In this document: one piece after another, positions 1 through 10,808 of the stretch
Position numbering within the stretch: the first letter of the stretch is position 1
Layout of the letters: the number at the start of each line of letters is the position of its first letter
Origin: Qaidamihabitans albus
GTDB lineage: Bacteria; Actinomycetota; Actinomycetes; Mycobacteriales; Pseudonocardiaceae
Direction: 5' to 3'
Length of the DNA: 64,000 bases
Assembly: GCF_016464705.1 (NCBI RefSeq)
Contig: NZ_JAEHOB010000006.1
Coordinates: forward strand, 124,001 to 188,000
Position numbers and translations under genes: made by a program
Notes under the pieces: generated by a model
Seen by the model: only the letters and a program-made list of their open reading frames with translations
What the model was told of the DNA's origin: nothing
The model's database searches: none

Positions 1-2900
1 CGCGGCCTGCCCTCGGTCTCCACCAGCTCCTCGTAGGAGGGGCCGCCGCCACCGCGCGCGCCGCGCAGGCCCCACTGCCCCATGAACGTCGCGCGCTCGT
101 CGAGCAGCGCGGAGTACTCGGCCAGCGGCACGCCCTTGATCACCCGGGTGCCCCAGAACGGCGGCGCCGGCAGCGGTACGCCGGTGGCCACGTCCGAACG
201 CGCGGGCGGCTCCGGTTCCTCCTGCTCCGCCTTCCGTGCCCTGCGGGCCTCCGCGATCCGCAGCGACCGCTCGCGGCGCGCCTTCCGCTCGGCCCTGCGG
301 GCCTGCTCCTCCGGGTCCACGGCCGGCGCCGCGCCACGCTTGACGGCCATGATGGTGTCCATCAACCGCAGCCCCTCGAAGGCGTCCCGGGCGTAGCGCA
401 CCTCGCCGTGGTAGACCTCGCTCAGATCGTTCTCCACATAGGAGCGGGTCAGTGCCGCACCGCCCAGCAGCACCGGCCACTCCTCGGCGACGCCCCGGGA
501 GTTCATCTCCTCGAGGTTCTCCTTCATGATCACCGTGGACTTCACCAGCAGGCCGGACATCCCGATCGCGTCCGCACGATTCTCCCGCGCCGCGTCCAGG
601 ATGGTGGTGACCGGCTGCTTGATGCCGAGGTTGACCACGTCGTAGCCGTTGTTGGACAGGATGATGTCCACCAGGTTCTTGCCGATGTCGTGCACGTCGC
701 CCTTCACCGTGGCCAGCACGATCCGGCCCTTGCCCCCGGAGTCGTCCTTCTCCATGTACGGCTCCAGGTACGCGACGGCCGCCTTCATCACCTCGGCCGA
801 CTGCAGCACGAACGGCAGCTGCATCTGCCCCGCACCGAACAGCTCCCCCACCGTCTTCATGCCCGCGAGCAACGTGTCGTTGATGATCGCCAGCGGCGGC
901 TTCTCCCGCCGGGCGGCGTCCAGGTCGGCCTCCAGGCCGTTGCGCTCGCCGTCGACGATCCGCCGCTCCAGCCGCTCGAACAGCGGCATCTTCGCCAGCT
1001 CCTGGACCCGCGATGCCCGGCCGGAGGCCGCCGACTTGCCCTCGAACAGCTCCATCAGCCGCTGCAGCGGGTCGTACCCCTCGCGCCGCCGGTCGTAGAC
1101 GAGGTCGAGCGCCACGTCCCGCTGCTCGCCGGGGATGCGCGCCATCGGGAGGATCTTCGAGGCGTGCACGATCGCCGTGTCCAGGCCCGCCTGGACGCAC
1201 TCGTGCAGGAAGACCGAGTTCAGCACCTGCCGCGCCGCCGCGTTCAGGCCGAACGAGACGTTGGAGACCCCGAGTGTGGTCTGCACCCCGGGGTGGCGGC
1301 GCTTGAGCTCCCGGATGGCCTCGATCGTCTCGATGGCGTCGCGGCGGACCTCCTCCTGCCCGGTCGAGACGGGAAAGGTCAGGCAGTCGACGACGATGTC
1401 CTCGACCCGCATGCCCCAGTTCGTGGTGAGGTCCTCGATCAACCGGGTCGCGACCCGCACCTTCCACTCCGCGGTGCGGGCCTGGCCCTCCTCGTCGATG
1501 CACAGCGCCACGACCGCGGCACCGTGCTCGCGGACCAGCTCCATCACCTTGTGGTAGCGCGAGTCCGGTCCGTCACCGTCCTCGTAGTTGACGGAGTTGA
1601 CCACACAGCGGCCGCCGAGGCGCTCCAGCCCGGCACGCAGCACCGCCGGCTCGGTGGAGTCGAGCATGATCGGCAACGTCGACGCCGTCGCCAGCCTGCC
1701 GGCCAGCTCGGCCATGTCGGCGGCACCGTCGCGGCCGACGTAGTCCACGCAGAGATCGAGCAGGTGCGCACCGTCACGGGTCTGTGCCCTGGCGATCTGC
1801 ACGCAGTCCTCGAAGCGGCCCTCGACCATCGCCTCACGGAACGCCTTCGAGCCGTTGGCGTTGGTGCGCTCACCGATCATCAGCACGGAAGCGTCCTGCC
1901 GGAACGGCACCGCCTGGTACAGCGAGGACACGCCCGGCTCCGGCCGCGGGGCGCGGGCGGCGGCCGGGACCTCGCGTACCGCCTCCGCGAGCTGCCGGAT
2001 GTGCTCGTTCGTCGTTCCGCAACAGCCGCCGACGAGGCCCACCCCGAACTCGGCGACGAACGCCGACAGCGCCTCGGCCAGTGCCTCCGGGCCGAGCGGG
2101 TACACCGCGCCGTCCGGCCCGAGCTCGGGCAGCCCGGCGTTCGGCATGACCGAGAGCGGCACCCTGGCGTGCTTGGAAAGCGTGCGCAGGTGCTCGCTCA
2201 TCTCCGCGGGACCGGTCGCGCAGTTGAGCCCGATCAGGTCGATGCCCAGCGGCTCCAGGGCCGTCAGCGCCGCCCCGACCTCGGTGCCGAGCAGCATCGT
2301 CCCGGTCGTCTCGACCGTGATCGAGGCGATGATCGGGACCCGGCGGCCCTCGGCGGTCATCGCCCGGTGCGCGGCGATGATCGACGCCTTGGTCTGCAGG
2401 ATGTCCTGCGTGGTCTCCACGATCACCGCGTCGACCCCGCCGGCCAGCAGCCCTCGCACCTCCTCGGCGTAGGCGTCGCGCAGCGTGGCGAACGAGGCGT
2501 GGCCCAGGGTCGGCAGCTTCGTCCCCGGCCCCACCGAACCGAGCACGAACCGCGGCCGCCCCGGCGCCGAGAACTCGTCGGCGGTCTCCCGCGCCAGCCG
2601 GGCACCCGCCTCGGACAGTTCGAAGATGCGCTCGGCGATGCCGTACTCGCCGAGGTTGGCGTAGTTCGCGCCGAACGTGTTCGTCTCCACCGCGTCGGCC
2701 CCCGCCAGGAGATAGCCGCGGTGGATCTCGCGCACCACGTCGGGGCGGGTGACGTTCAGGATCTCGTTGCACCCCTCGAGGCCCGCGAAGTCGTCCAGTG
2801 ACAGATCGTGGCCCTGCAGGGCGGTACCCATCGCTCCGTCGGCGACCACGACACGGCTCGTGAGCGCGTCGAGCAGCGGCGAGGAGGGATGCTCCGGCAT
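1..2900 (-). CDS. metH: Cobalamin-dependent methionine synthase, C-terminus cut by window edge
   Basis: MetH transfers a methyl group from 5-methyltetrahydrofolate to homocysteine through cobalamin, making methionine in the cytoplasm. About 966 residues are visible. The homocysteine domain (about 1-310) carries LNCATGP near 225 and GGCCGTTNEH near 290, which supply the zinc cysteines. The pterin domain follows (about 330-600). The B12 domain has GDVHDIGKN near 733, whose His is the lower cobalt ligand. The C-terminal reactivation domain is only entered before the edge. The start is ATG at 2900. A -10-like TAGGCT lies 7 nt upstream with no Shine-Dalgarno, so the mRNA may be leaderless. It is divergent from the PAC2 gene, as metH (Rv2124c) and Rv2125 are in M. 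tuberculosis. Confidence 0.96.
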   Translation of the reverse strand, partial: MPEHPSSPLLDALTSRVVVADGAMGTALQGHDLSLDDFAGLEGCNEILNVTRPDVVREIHRGYLLAGADAVETNTFGANYANLGEYGIAERIFELSEAGARLARETADEFSAPGRPRFVLGSVGPGTKLPTLGHASFATLRDAYAEEVRGLLAGGVDAVIVETTQDILQTKASIIAAHRAMTAEGRRVPIIASITVETTGTMLLGTEVGAALTALEPLGIDLIGLNCATGPAEMSEHLRTLSKHARVPLSVMPNAGLPELGPDGAVYPLGPEALAEALSAFVAEFGVGLVGGCCGTTNEHIRQLAEAVREVPAAARAPRPEPGVSSLYQAVPFRQDASVLMIGERTNANGSKAFREAMVEGRFEDCVQIARAQTRDGAHLLDLCVDYVGRDGAADMAELAGRLATASTLPIMLDSTEPAVLRAGLERLGGRCVVNSVNYEDGDGPDSRYHKVMELVREHGAAVVALCIDEEGQARTAEWKVRVATRLIEDLTTNWGMRVEDIVVDCLTFPVSTGQEEVRRDAIETIEAIRELKRRHPGVQTTLGVSNVSFGLNAAARQVLNSVFLHECVQAGLDTAIVHASKILPMARIPGEQRDVALDLVYDRRREGYDPLQRLMELFEGKSAASGRASRVQELAKMPLFERLERRIVDGERNGLEADLDAARREKPPLAIINDTLLAGMKTVGELFGAGQMQLPFVLQSAEVMKAAVAYLEPYMEKDDSGGKGRIVLATVKGDVHDIGKNLVDIILSNNGYDVVNLGIKQPVTTILDAARENRADAIGMSGLLVKSTVIMKENLEEMNSRGVAEEWPVLLGGAALTRSYVENDLSEVYHGEVRYARDAFEGLRLMDTIMAVKRGAAPAVDPEEQARRAERKARRERSLRIAEARRARKAEQEEPEPPARSDVATGVPLPAPPFWGTRVIKGVPLAEYSALLDERATFMGQWGLRGARGGGGPSYEELVETEGRP

Positions 2901-2941
2901 GCCATACAGCCTACGGGTCTCCACGCGCTGTGGTCGGCCCG

Positions 2942-2954
2942 TACGCTGGCGGGG
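2942..2954 (+). promoter_or_regulatory. Leaderless promoter of the PAC2 gene
   Basis: A -10-like TACGCT (2942-2947) sits 6 nt before GTG 2954, with no Shine-Dalgarno between them. This is the usual geometry of an actinobacterial leaderless mRNA. On the other strand TAGGCT (2913-2908) lies 7 nt before the metH ATG, so this short divergent region probably fires two leaderless transcripts. No convincing -35 is visible for either. Confidence 0.5.
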
Positions 2955-3889
2955 TGAGCAAGTCCCTCGACGAAGCACCAGACGACCAGCCGCGGCAGCC
3001 GGACCCGGAGGAAGCACCGCGATCCGGTGAGGATGACCACGGGGACGAGCTGAAGCCCGTGATGATCGTGGCCTTCGAGGGCTGGAACGACGCGGGTGAC
3101 GCGGCGAGTACGGCGCTCGAGCACCTCCAGCTCAACTGGGACGCCCAACCGCTCGCCGAGCTCGACCCCGACGACTACTACGACTTCCAGGTCAGCAGGC
3201 CCACGGTCCGCATGGTGGACGGGGTCACCCGGCGGGTGGAGTGGCCGACGACCAGGCTGGCGATCTGCCATCCCGAGAAGTCGGACCGCGACATCGTGCT
3301 GGTCCAGGGGCCGGAGCCGAACATGCGCTGGCGGGCCTTCTGCTCGGAACTGCTGGAGCACATCGAGCAGCTGGAGGTCTCCACGGTCGTGACGCTGGGT
3401 GCCCTGCTGGCCGACACCGCGCACACCCGGCCGGTGCCGGTCACCGGTACCGCCTACGACGCCGAGGCCGCCTCCCGGTTCGGCCTCGAACGCAGCCGGT
3501 ACCAGGGGCCCACCGGCATCGTCGGGGTGCTGCAGGACGCGTGCGTGCAGGCCGGGATCCCCGCCGTGTCGGTGTGGGCGGCCGTCCCGCACTACGTCTC
3601 GCACCCGCCCTCCCCCAAGGCCACGCTCGCGCTGCTGCACAAGCTGGAGGACGTGCTCGACGTCGAGATCCCCCTGGGTGCGCTGCCGGAGCAGTCCGAG
3701 GAGTGGCAGCGGACGGTCAGCGAGATGGCCGACGACGACGAGGAGATCAGCGAGTACGTGCGTTCCCTCGAGGAGCGAGGCGACGCCGAGATCACCCTGG
3801 ACGAGGCGAGCGGCGACAAGATCGCCGCGGAGTTCGAGCGCTACCTGCGCAGGCGCAGGCCGGACGGGCCGGGCTCGGCCGGTCGCTGA
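2954..3889 (+). CDS. PAC2-family protein (proteasome assembly chaperone fold)
   Basis: This 311-residue protein matches the PAC2 family, related to eukaryotic proteasome assembly chaperone 2. The actinobacterial members have no settled function. The conserved core starts at MIVAFEGWNDAGDAAS. It continues with the GPEPNMRW segment, the TLGALLADTAHTRPVPVTG loop, and GPTGIVGVL followed by SVWAAVPHYV. The first 40 residues are acidic and probably disordered. The C-terminus is a charged helical tail. GTG 2954 is preferred over the upstream GTG at 2930 because a -10 motif sits at leaderless distance. The counterpart next to metH in M. tuberculosis is Rv2125. Confidence 0.88.
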   Translation: MSKSLDEAPDDQPRQPDPEEAPRSGEDDHGDELKPVMIVAFEGWNDAGDAASTALEHLQLNWDAQPLAELDPDDYYDFQVSRPTVRMVDGVTRRVEWPTTRLAICHPEKSDRDIVLVQGPEPNMRWRAFCSELLEHIEQLEVSTVVTLGALLADTAHTRPVPVTGTAYDAEAASRFGLERSRYQGPTGIVGVLQDACVQAGIPAVSVWAAVPHYVSHPPSPKATLALLHKLEDVLDVEIPLGALPEQSEEWQRTVSEMADDDEEISEYVRSLEERGDAEITLDEASGDKIAAEFERYLRRRRPDGPGSAGR

Positions 3890-3894
3890 CCGGG

Positions 3895-5021
3895 TTGGCC
3901 GGCTCCCGTCTGACCCGGGGCACGCTGTACGTCGGCGCCCTGCTCGGGCCGTTCGGCGGCGGTGTGGTGGCCGCGATCCTGCCGGAGCTCGGGACGAGCT
4001 TCGCCGTCTCACCTTCGGCCGCGGCGGCGTCACTGACGACGTACCTGGTGCCCTTCGCCGTGCTGATGCTGGTGTCCGGCACGCTCGGCGAACGCTGGGG
4101 ACTCGGCCGGACCATCCGCCTTGCCTACGTGGTGTACGCCGCGGCCGCGGTGGTGGCGGCCGTCGCGCCGTGGTTCTGGCTGTTCCAGGTGAGCCGCGGG
4201 GTGCAGGGTCGGCGAACGCGTTCACCCTGCCGCTGCTCATGGCCAAGCTCGCCGCGGGCACGCCGCCGGACCGGCTGGGCCGCGCGCTCGGGTTGCTCGG
4301 CGCGATGCAGGCCGTCGGCCAGACGTCGGCGCCGCTGGCCGGCGGGCTCGCCGCCGAGGTGTCGTGGCGGTGGGCGTTCGCCGCCATCGCCGTCGTCGCG
4401 TTGCTGCTGGCGGTGTGCCGGCTGCCGCCGGACGGCCCGCACCACCATGCCGGACCGGCGCGGCTGCGCGACGCGTGGCGCCGCTCGGTGCTGCTGCCCG
4501 GGCTCCTGGCGCTGGTGGGCTGGGCCTGTCTTTCGGGGCTGTCTTTCCTGGTGGCGTTCCGGCTGGAGGACACCTTCGGGCTGAGCTCGGGCCTGCGCGG
4601 GCTGGTGCTGACCGGGTACGGCCTGGTCGGCTTCCTGACCGCCCGTCATGTCGGCGGGCTGTCGGATCGCTTCGGAACGCGGTCCGCCGCGGTGCTCGGC
4701 CTGGCCGCCGGTGGCGTGCTCGTGGCGGCGATCGGGATCTTCGACTCCCTGCCTGTGGTGGCGGCGGCCTGGGCACTCGGCGGCGTTTGCGGGCAGTTGA
4801 TCATCGTGGCGGTCAACACCACCGTGCTCTCGGCGGGCGAGCGCGGGCGCAGCGGCGCGATCTCGGTGGTGCAGGCGCTGCGATTCCTGGGCATGGCCGC
4901 CGCGCCCGCCGCGTTCACCGCGCCGTACCACGCCGACACCGCGCTCGGCTTCCTGCTGCCCGCCACCCTGCTGGTGCTCGTCGTGCCGCTCGCGCTCACG
5001 CTGCGCCCGGGGCGGCGCTGA
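3895..5021 (+). pseudogene. MFS transporter broken by a one-base frameshift
   Basis: The two halves of one drug-proton antiporter-like MFS protein lie in different frames. The N-terminal part (LYVGALLGPFGGGVVAAILP through PWFWLFQVSRGVQG, about 5 membrane segments) is in the frame of 3895. From NAFTLPLLMAKL to the stop at 5021 the protein continues in another frame. The switch is at 4204-4210, where cagggtcg would restore the frame as cag-ggg-tcg; one G is missing from the run at 4206-4208. No start is strong: TTG 3895, six bases after the PAC2 stop, is the best in-frame choice. Either a recent pseudogene or a sequencing error in a G run. Confidence 0.8.
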
Positions 5022-5038
5022 GCCGGTCGCGGGCGGGT

Positions 5039-5863
5039 TCAGAGGATCCGGCGGAGCGGGACCGCGCCCCGGGCGCGCTTACGCCACTCGCGCGGGTAGC
5101 CGAGGGAGACCTCCTCGAACCGGACGCCCTCGTGGTAGGTCGTGCGCGGGATGTGCAGGTGGCCGTACACGGCGACCTCGGCGCGGAAGCGGAGATGCCA
5201 GTCCGCGGTCTCCTCGGTGCCGCACCACATCGCGAACTCCGGGTAGTGCAGTGGCCGGGTCGGGTGCCGGTGCAGCGGCCAGTGCGACATGAGCACCGTG
5301 CCGTGCCCCGGCGGGATCGCCGCGAGCCGTTCCTGGCTGAGCTTCAGCCGCTGCGCGCACCAGTCGGCCCGGCTCGGATGTGGCTCGGGATGCAGGTAGA
5401 ACTCGTCGGTGCACACCACACCCGCGTCGCGGGCCTGCCCGAGCGCCTCGTCCAGCGACCGGCCCTCGGCCGCCGGGGTGCGCCAGCTGTAGTCGTAGAG
5501 CACGAACAGCGGCGCGATCGTCAGCGGCCGCGCGGCGTGCTCCCACACCGGGAACTCGTCCTCCGGTGTGTCGACGCCGATGGCCCGGCAGCGCCGCACC
5601 AGCTCGTCGTAGCGCTCCTGTCCGCGTGCCTGCACCGGGTCGTTCGGGGTCGTCCACAGCTCGTGGTTCCCGGGCACCCAGACCACCTTCGCGAACCGCG
5701 CGCGCAGTACGGCCAGCGTCTCGATCACCGCGTCCACCCGCTCGCCGACGTCGCCCGCGACGAGCAGCCAGTCCTCGGGTGAGTCCGGTCGGACCGAGTC
5801 CACGAGTGGCGCGTTGCCCCGGTGGGTCACGTGAAGGTCGCTCGTCGCGAACAGGTTCGGCAC
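5039..5863 (-). CDS. Metallophosphoesterase (calcineurin-like)
   Basis: A 274-residue binuclear-metal phosphoesterase; the substrate cannot be told from sequence. The metal-ligand blocks appear in the expected order: SDLHVTHRGN near the N-terminus, LLVAGDVGE, VWVPGNHELW, LMSHWPLHRHP and AVYGHLH. The frame stays open upstream to 5950, but the family begins right at the first metal block. GTG 5863 (giving PNLFATSDLHVTH) is therefore chosen. It converges on the MFS pseudogene with 17 bases between the stops. The next gene upstream is the MFS exporter ending at 5901, so the open extension would overlap that gene. A cytoplasmic enzyme with no signal peptide. Confidence 0.85.
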   Translation of the reverse strand: MPNLFATSDLHVTHRGNAPLVDSVRPDSPEDWLLVAGDVGERVDAVIETLAVLRARFAKVVWVPGNHELWTTPNDPVQARGQERYDELVRRCRAIGVDTPEDEFPVWEHAARPLTIAPLFVLYDYSWRTPAAEGRSLDEALGQARDAGVVCTDEFYLHPEPHPSRADWCAQRLKLSQERLAAIPPGHGTVLMSHWPLHRHPTRPLHYPEFAMWCGTEETADWHLRFRAEVAVYGHLHIPRTTYHEGVRFEEVSLGYPREWRKRARGAVPLRRIL

Positions 5864-5900
5864 GCCGTCCACGGTATCGGCCCGCCACGCGGGGCCGCTG

Positions 5901-7109
5901 TCATCGGCCGGGGGCCGCCGGGACGGGCCGGGCCTGGAGCACGAGCACACCGGCCGCCACGTGCAGCCCGGCCTGCACGTTGAGCAGGACGGGCAGGCCC
6001 AGCGCGCCGACCAGCGTGCCCGCCAGCAGCATTCCCACCGCCGTGAACACCGCCATCCCCGCGAACGCCGTGCTCAGTACCCGGCCGCTGAGCTGTGGTT
6101 CGCTCACCGTCTGCAGCATCGACTGCAACCCGGCACCGGCCACGACCGACGGCACACCGACTGCCGCGAACAGAGCGGCGTAGACGCCGAGCGCCGTCGT
6201 CACCTGTGCGCTGTTCCAGATCAGCGCCGAACCGATGCCCAGCGCGAGGATGCCCCAGCCGAGCAGCGCGGGCGGTCCGGCGCACCGGGCGATGGTGGCC
6301 AGCGCGGCACCGGCCACCAGGCCGCCGATCGCCTGGATGCCACGGAGCAGGCCCACCTCCGGCTCGCCGCCGCCCAGCGAGTCGGTCACGAAGAGCACGA
6401 ACAGCACCAGGAACATGCCCTGCGCGATCGACGTGAGGGCCAGCACCGGGCCAGCCGCCCGCAGCCGCCGGTTCCGACCGAACTCCGCGATCCCGTCGGC
6501 CCACGCGCGGAACAGGGCCTGCCGCCCGGCACGCACGTCCGCCCGAACGGCGAAAGGCCGCGCCAGCAGGGCGGCCGCCAGGGCCAGTGCCAGCAGGTAT
6601 GCGGCCAGCACGCCGGGCAGGCCGGCGAATCCGAGCAGCACACCGCCGAGCGCCGCGCCCGCGAGCCGCGCGAGGTTGCCGTTGAGACCGAGCAGCCCGT
6701 TGGCAGCGGTTACGTTGCCGACACCGACGAGCTGGGGAACCAGGGCGTTGCGGGCGGGTTCGAATACCGAGGCCAGCGCCGCCTGCGCCGCCATCACCGC
6801 GTACACCACGACGAGCAGATCCGTCGCGTGCACGAGCAGCAGCGGCAGGGCGGCGAGAGCCTGGCCGCCGCACACGAGAAACAGGACCAGCCTGCGGTCG
6901 CAGCGGTCGGCGAGCAGCCCGGCCACCGGGCTCAGCGCGACGGCGGGCAGCAGGCCGAGCACCATCGTGGCAGCGGTGGACGCCGCCGAGCCGGTGCGCA
7001 GGTAGACGTAGAGCGGCAGCGCGACCTGCAGGATCCACTCGGCGGTCTCCGAGAAGAGTGCCGCGAGCCACAGCCGGCGAAAGCCCGCCTCCCCCAGCAC
7101 GGATCTCAC
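5901..7109 (-). CDS. MFS transporter (putative drug exporter)
   Basis: A 402-residue MFS permease with about 12 membrane segments. It shows the cytoplasmic loop motif GLLADRCDRR after segment 2 and ARNALVPQLV after segment 4, as in the macrolide-efflux (MefA-like) and enterobactin-exporter branch. The start is GTG 7109, whose GTGA overlaps the stop of the upstream ArsR-type regulator (7106-7108), so the two are translationally coupled. The frame is open well upstream, but only within the regulator. Pairing with an ArsR-type repressor suggests inducible export; the substrate is unknown. Confidence 0.85.
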   Translation of the reverse strand: MRSVLGEAGFRRLWLAALFSETAEWILQVALPLYVYLRTGSAASTAATMVLGLLPAVALSPVAGLLADRCDRRLVLFLVCGGQALAALPLLLVHATDLLVVVYAVMAAQAALASVFEPARNALVPQLVGVGNVTAANGLLGLNGNLARLAGAALGGVLLGFAGLPGVLAAYLLALALAAALLARPFAVRADVRAGRQALFRAWADGIAEFGRNRRLRAAGPVLALTSIAQGMFLVLFVLFVTDSLGGGEPEVGLLRGIQAIGGLVAGAALATIARCAGPPALLGWGILALGIGSALIWNSAQVTTALGVYAALFAAVGVPSVVAGAGLQSMLQTVSEPQLSGRVLSTAFAGMAVFTAVGMLLAGTLVGALGLPVLLNVQAGLHVAAGVLVLQARPVPAAPGR

Positions 7110-7693
7110 GCGCTCGGCCTGCCGTCGGCGTCGAGGCGCGGCACCGCGCGCCAGCTCGCGTGCACAGCCCGCGCGTCGTCGGGTGCCTCGGTGCGGATGG
7201 TGCTCACGTAGGGCCGGACGAGCGCCTCGATGGCGGCGTTGAGCTCGGCGAGTTCCCGCGCGGTGATCCGCAGCGAGGACGTGTGCAGGGCCGCGGCGTC
7301 GCGCCAGGCCGGTTCGATGTCCTCGACGCTGTCCAGGAAGCGCTGGGTCAGCAAATGGTCCTCGCCGAGCTGCGCCGCTGTCGCGGCCAGCTGGGCGCCC
7401 CGGGTGGCGGGGTCGGTGTCGAAATCGCCGTAGTCCAGGCCGACCGCCGTCGCCCGCCACGGGCGTTCCCTGCCGTCGGTCGCCTCGACCCGTTCCACCA
7501 GTCCCCACTGCGCGAGCTGGCGGAGGTGCCAGCTGCAGTTCGACGCTGTCGAGTCCACCGCCGTGGCGCACTCGCTCGCCGTCCGCGAACCGGCCGACAT
7601 CAGGTAGCCCAGCAGCGCCGTCCGCAGCGGATGCGCCAGCGCGCGCATCAGCTCGGTGTCGCGGATGCGCCTGCGGGGTGGCAGCTGGGACAC
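7106..7693 (-). CDS. ArsR-type winged-helix transcriptional regulator
   Basis: A 195-residue regulator with an N-terminal ArsR-like winged helix: ALAHPLRTALLGYLM, then ATAVDSTASNCSWHLRQLAQ as the recognition helix region and GLVERVEATDGRERPW as the wing. A helical domain of about 100 residues follows and probably serves for dimerisation or effector binding. No metal-binding CxC box is seen, so it belongs with the drug or stress regulators. The GTG start has GGAGG a few bases upstream. It is the first gene of a two-gene operon with the MFS exporter. The 40-bp dyad just upstream (7704-7743) is a likely autoregulatory operator. Confidence 0.85.
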   Translation of the reverse strand: MSQLPPRRRIRDTELMRALAHPLRTALLGYLMSAGSRTASECATAVDSTASNCSWHLRQLAQWGLVERVEATDGRERPWRATAVGLDYGDFDTDPATRGAQLAATAAQLGEDHLLTQRFLDSVEDIEPAWRDAAALHTSSLRITARELAELNAAIEALVRPYVSTIRTEAPDDARAVHASWRAVPRLDADGRPSA

Positions 7694-7703
7694 GGTGCCT
7701 CCA

Positions 7704-7743
7704 AACTCTGAAAGGATTCTTTCGAAAGCAAAGTTTCAGAGTT
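7704..7743. promoter_or_regulatory. Nested 40-bp dyad, probable operator of the ArsR-type regulator
   Basis: AACTCTGAAA (7704-7713) and TTTCAGAGTT (7734-7743) are perfect 10-bp inverted arms. A second perfect palindrome, CTTTCGAAAG (7719-7728), has exactly the same centre, 7723.5. The element ends 10 bases before the regulator GTG and lies between it and the divergent ABC-F gene. Two concentric perfect dyads fit binding of two dimers, or of one dimer with extended contacts. Confidence 0.7.
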
Positions 7744-7776
7744 GCCGCTACAATGTCAAACTCGAGCCGAAAATGG

Positions 7777-7807
7777 TTGGCAGCCACGAGCGCGGCCGCA
7801 TTAGACT
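7777..7807 (+). promoter_or_regulatory. Probable promoter of the ABC-F gene
   Basis: TTGGCA (7777-7782) and TAGACT (7802-7807) are separated by 19 bases and face the ABC-F gene. A start about 7-10 bases after the -10 would leave an untranslated leader near 90 nt. The leader contains CCGCC/GGCGG and GGGTG/CACCC pairings. An alternative -10, TACAAT (7749-7754), lies closer to the operator. Confidence 0.4.
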
Positions 7808-7902
7808 GGTTGGGCCATGAAGAGCTGGCACCGTGCCCGCACCCGCGCCCGAGGCGACCGCCCGGCGGGTGCTCCCAGCGACACCCGGGCCGGTGATGCT
7901 CC

Positions 7903-9495
<1,593 letters not shown>

Positions 9496-9507
<12 letters not shown>

Positions 9508-9551
9508 GTGCTGACCCGAGTTCTAACTCGCGTGCGCACTCACGAGGCTTG
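9496..9551. repeat. Palindromic Ser-stop element, copy A
   Basis: Perfect 16-bp arms (9496-9511 and 9536-9551) enclose the core GTTCTAACTCGCGT (9520-9533). Each arm contains CTCGTGAG read outward, supplying TCG-TGA: the ABC-F stop on the left (9505-9507) and the mshC stop on the right (9540-9542). It can fold into a long hairpin and probably works as a bidirectional terminator. It recurs at 18645-18694 and 59927-59972. Confidence 0.85.
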
Positions 9552-10787
9552 CAGGGTGATGCCCAGCAGGGAGTCGACGGCCTCGCGGACGAGCGTGGGC
9601 GCGGCGGTGTCCGTGCCGCGCCCGCGCAGCGCCTCCCCGGCCCAGGCGTCCACGGCCGCGAGCGCCTTCGGGGTGTTCAGATCGTCGGCGAGGTGGTCCC
9701 GCAGCCGGGAGACCGTGCCCTCCGCGTCCGGCCCGGCGGACAGGAAAGCCGCCTCGCGCCAGCGCGCCAGCCGGGCCTGCGCGGCGCCGAGGAGCTCGCC
9801 GGTCCAGGCGCGGTCGCTGCGGTAGTGACCGGCGAACAGGGCCAGCCGGATCGCGTCCGCCTCCACCCCGTCGGCCCGCAGCCGCGAGACGAACACCAGG
9901 TTGCCCTTCGACTTCGACATCTTGGCGCCGTCGAGGCCGATCATCCCGGCGTGCACGTAGTGCCGGGCGAACGGGTGCTCCCCGGCCAGTGCCTCGGCGT
10001 GCGCGGCGCTGAACTCGTGGTGCGGGAACGCCAGGTCGGAGCCGCCGCCCTGGACGTCGAAGCCGAGCCCGAGGCGGTTGACGGCGATCGCGCTGCACTC
10101 GATGTGCCAGCCGGGGCGGCCGGGACCGAGCTCCGACTCCCAGGACGGTTCGCCCGGCCGCGCCGCCCGCCACAGCAGGGCGTCGAGCGGGTCGCGCTTG
10201 CCCGGCCGGTCGGGGTCGCCGCCACGCTCGGGGAACAGCGCGGCCATCGTCTCGGCGTCGTAGTTGGACTCGTAGCCGAACCTGCCGGTCGCGGCGCGAT
10301 CGAAGTAGATGTCCGGGTGGTCCGGGTCGTCCACCCGGTAGGCCGCGCCGTTGGCCAGCAGCTTGGCGATCACCTCGACGATCTCCGGGATGCTCTCCAC
10401 CGCCCCGATGAACTCGCGCGGCGGCAGCACCCGCAGCGCCTCCATGTCCTCGCGGAAGAGCGCGGTCTCCCGCATGCCGAGCACCACCCAGTCGTCCTGG
10501 TCGCGCTCGGCGCGCTCCAGCAGCGGCTCGTCGATGTCGGTGACGTTCTGCACGTAGTGGACCTCGTGCCCGGCATCGAGCCACTGCCGGTAGACCAGGT
10601 CGAAGGCCAGGTACGTCGCCGCGTGCCCGAGGTGGGTCGCGTCGTAAGGGGTGATGCCGCAGACGTACATCCTGGCCAGCCGGCCCGGGGCCGTCGGCCG
10701 CAGCCGGCCGGTCGCCGTGTCGTGCAGCCGCAGCGGGCGCGAGGTTCCGGGGATTCGGGGCACGGCGACCGAGGACCAAGTCTGCAT
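9540..10787 (-). CDS. mshC: Mycothiol synthesis cysteine ligase MshC
   Basis: MshC joins cysteine to GlcN-inositol using ATP, the third committed step of mycothiol synthesis. At 415 residues it is a shortened cysteinyl-tRNA synthetase relative. It shows [19 protein letters not shown] (the Cys zinc ligand plus the HIGH-type motif near 50), a [10 protein letters not shown] block and KMSKSKGN near 289. The family signature FALAR-like end and the tRNA-binding extension of CysS are absent, and the length fits MshC. The ATG at 10787 has TAGGCT six bases upstream and may be leaderless. The protein ends Gln-Ala-Ser, with the stop inside the palindromic repeat. In M. tuberculosis the gene (Rv2130c) also lies near metH. 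Confidence 0.95.
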   Translation of the reverse strand: MQTWSSVAVPRIPGTSRPLRLHDTATGRLRPTAPGRLARMYVCGITPYDATHLGHAATYLAFDLVYRQWLDAGHEVHYVQNVTDIDEPLLERAERDQDDWVVLGMRETALFREDMEALRVLPPREFIGAVESIPEIVEVIAKLLANGAAYRVDDPDHPDIYFDRAATGRFGYESNYDAETMAALFPERGGDPDRPGKRDPLDALLWRAARPGEPSWESELGPGRPGWHIECSAIAVNRLGLGFDVQGGGSDLAFPHHEFSAAHAEALAGEHPFARHYVHAGMIGLDGAKMSKSKGNLVFVSRLRADGVEADAIRLALFAGHYRSDRAWTGELLGAAQARLARWREAAFLSAGPDAEGTVSRLRDHLADDLNTPKALAAVDAWAGEALRGRGTDTAAPTLVREAVDSLLGITLQAS

Positions 10788-10808
10788 ACCCCCAGCCTAA
10801 GCGCGAAC

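Noticed and set aside
408-2801. Long plus-strand open frame of about 800 codons
   Set aside because: It lies entirely antisense to metH, is Arg/His/Leu-rich without domain signals, and reflects third-position GC of the real gene.
2930-2954. Upstream GTG 2930 as the PAC2 start
   Set aside because: It would place the start before the -10 motif; GTG 2954 fits leaderless spacing.
4201-4215. Programmed frameshift in the MFS gene
   Set aside because: No slippery heptamer, internal Shine-Dalgarno or strong downstream structure; the break is explained by one missing G in a G run.
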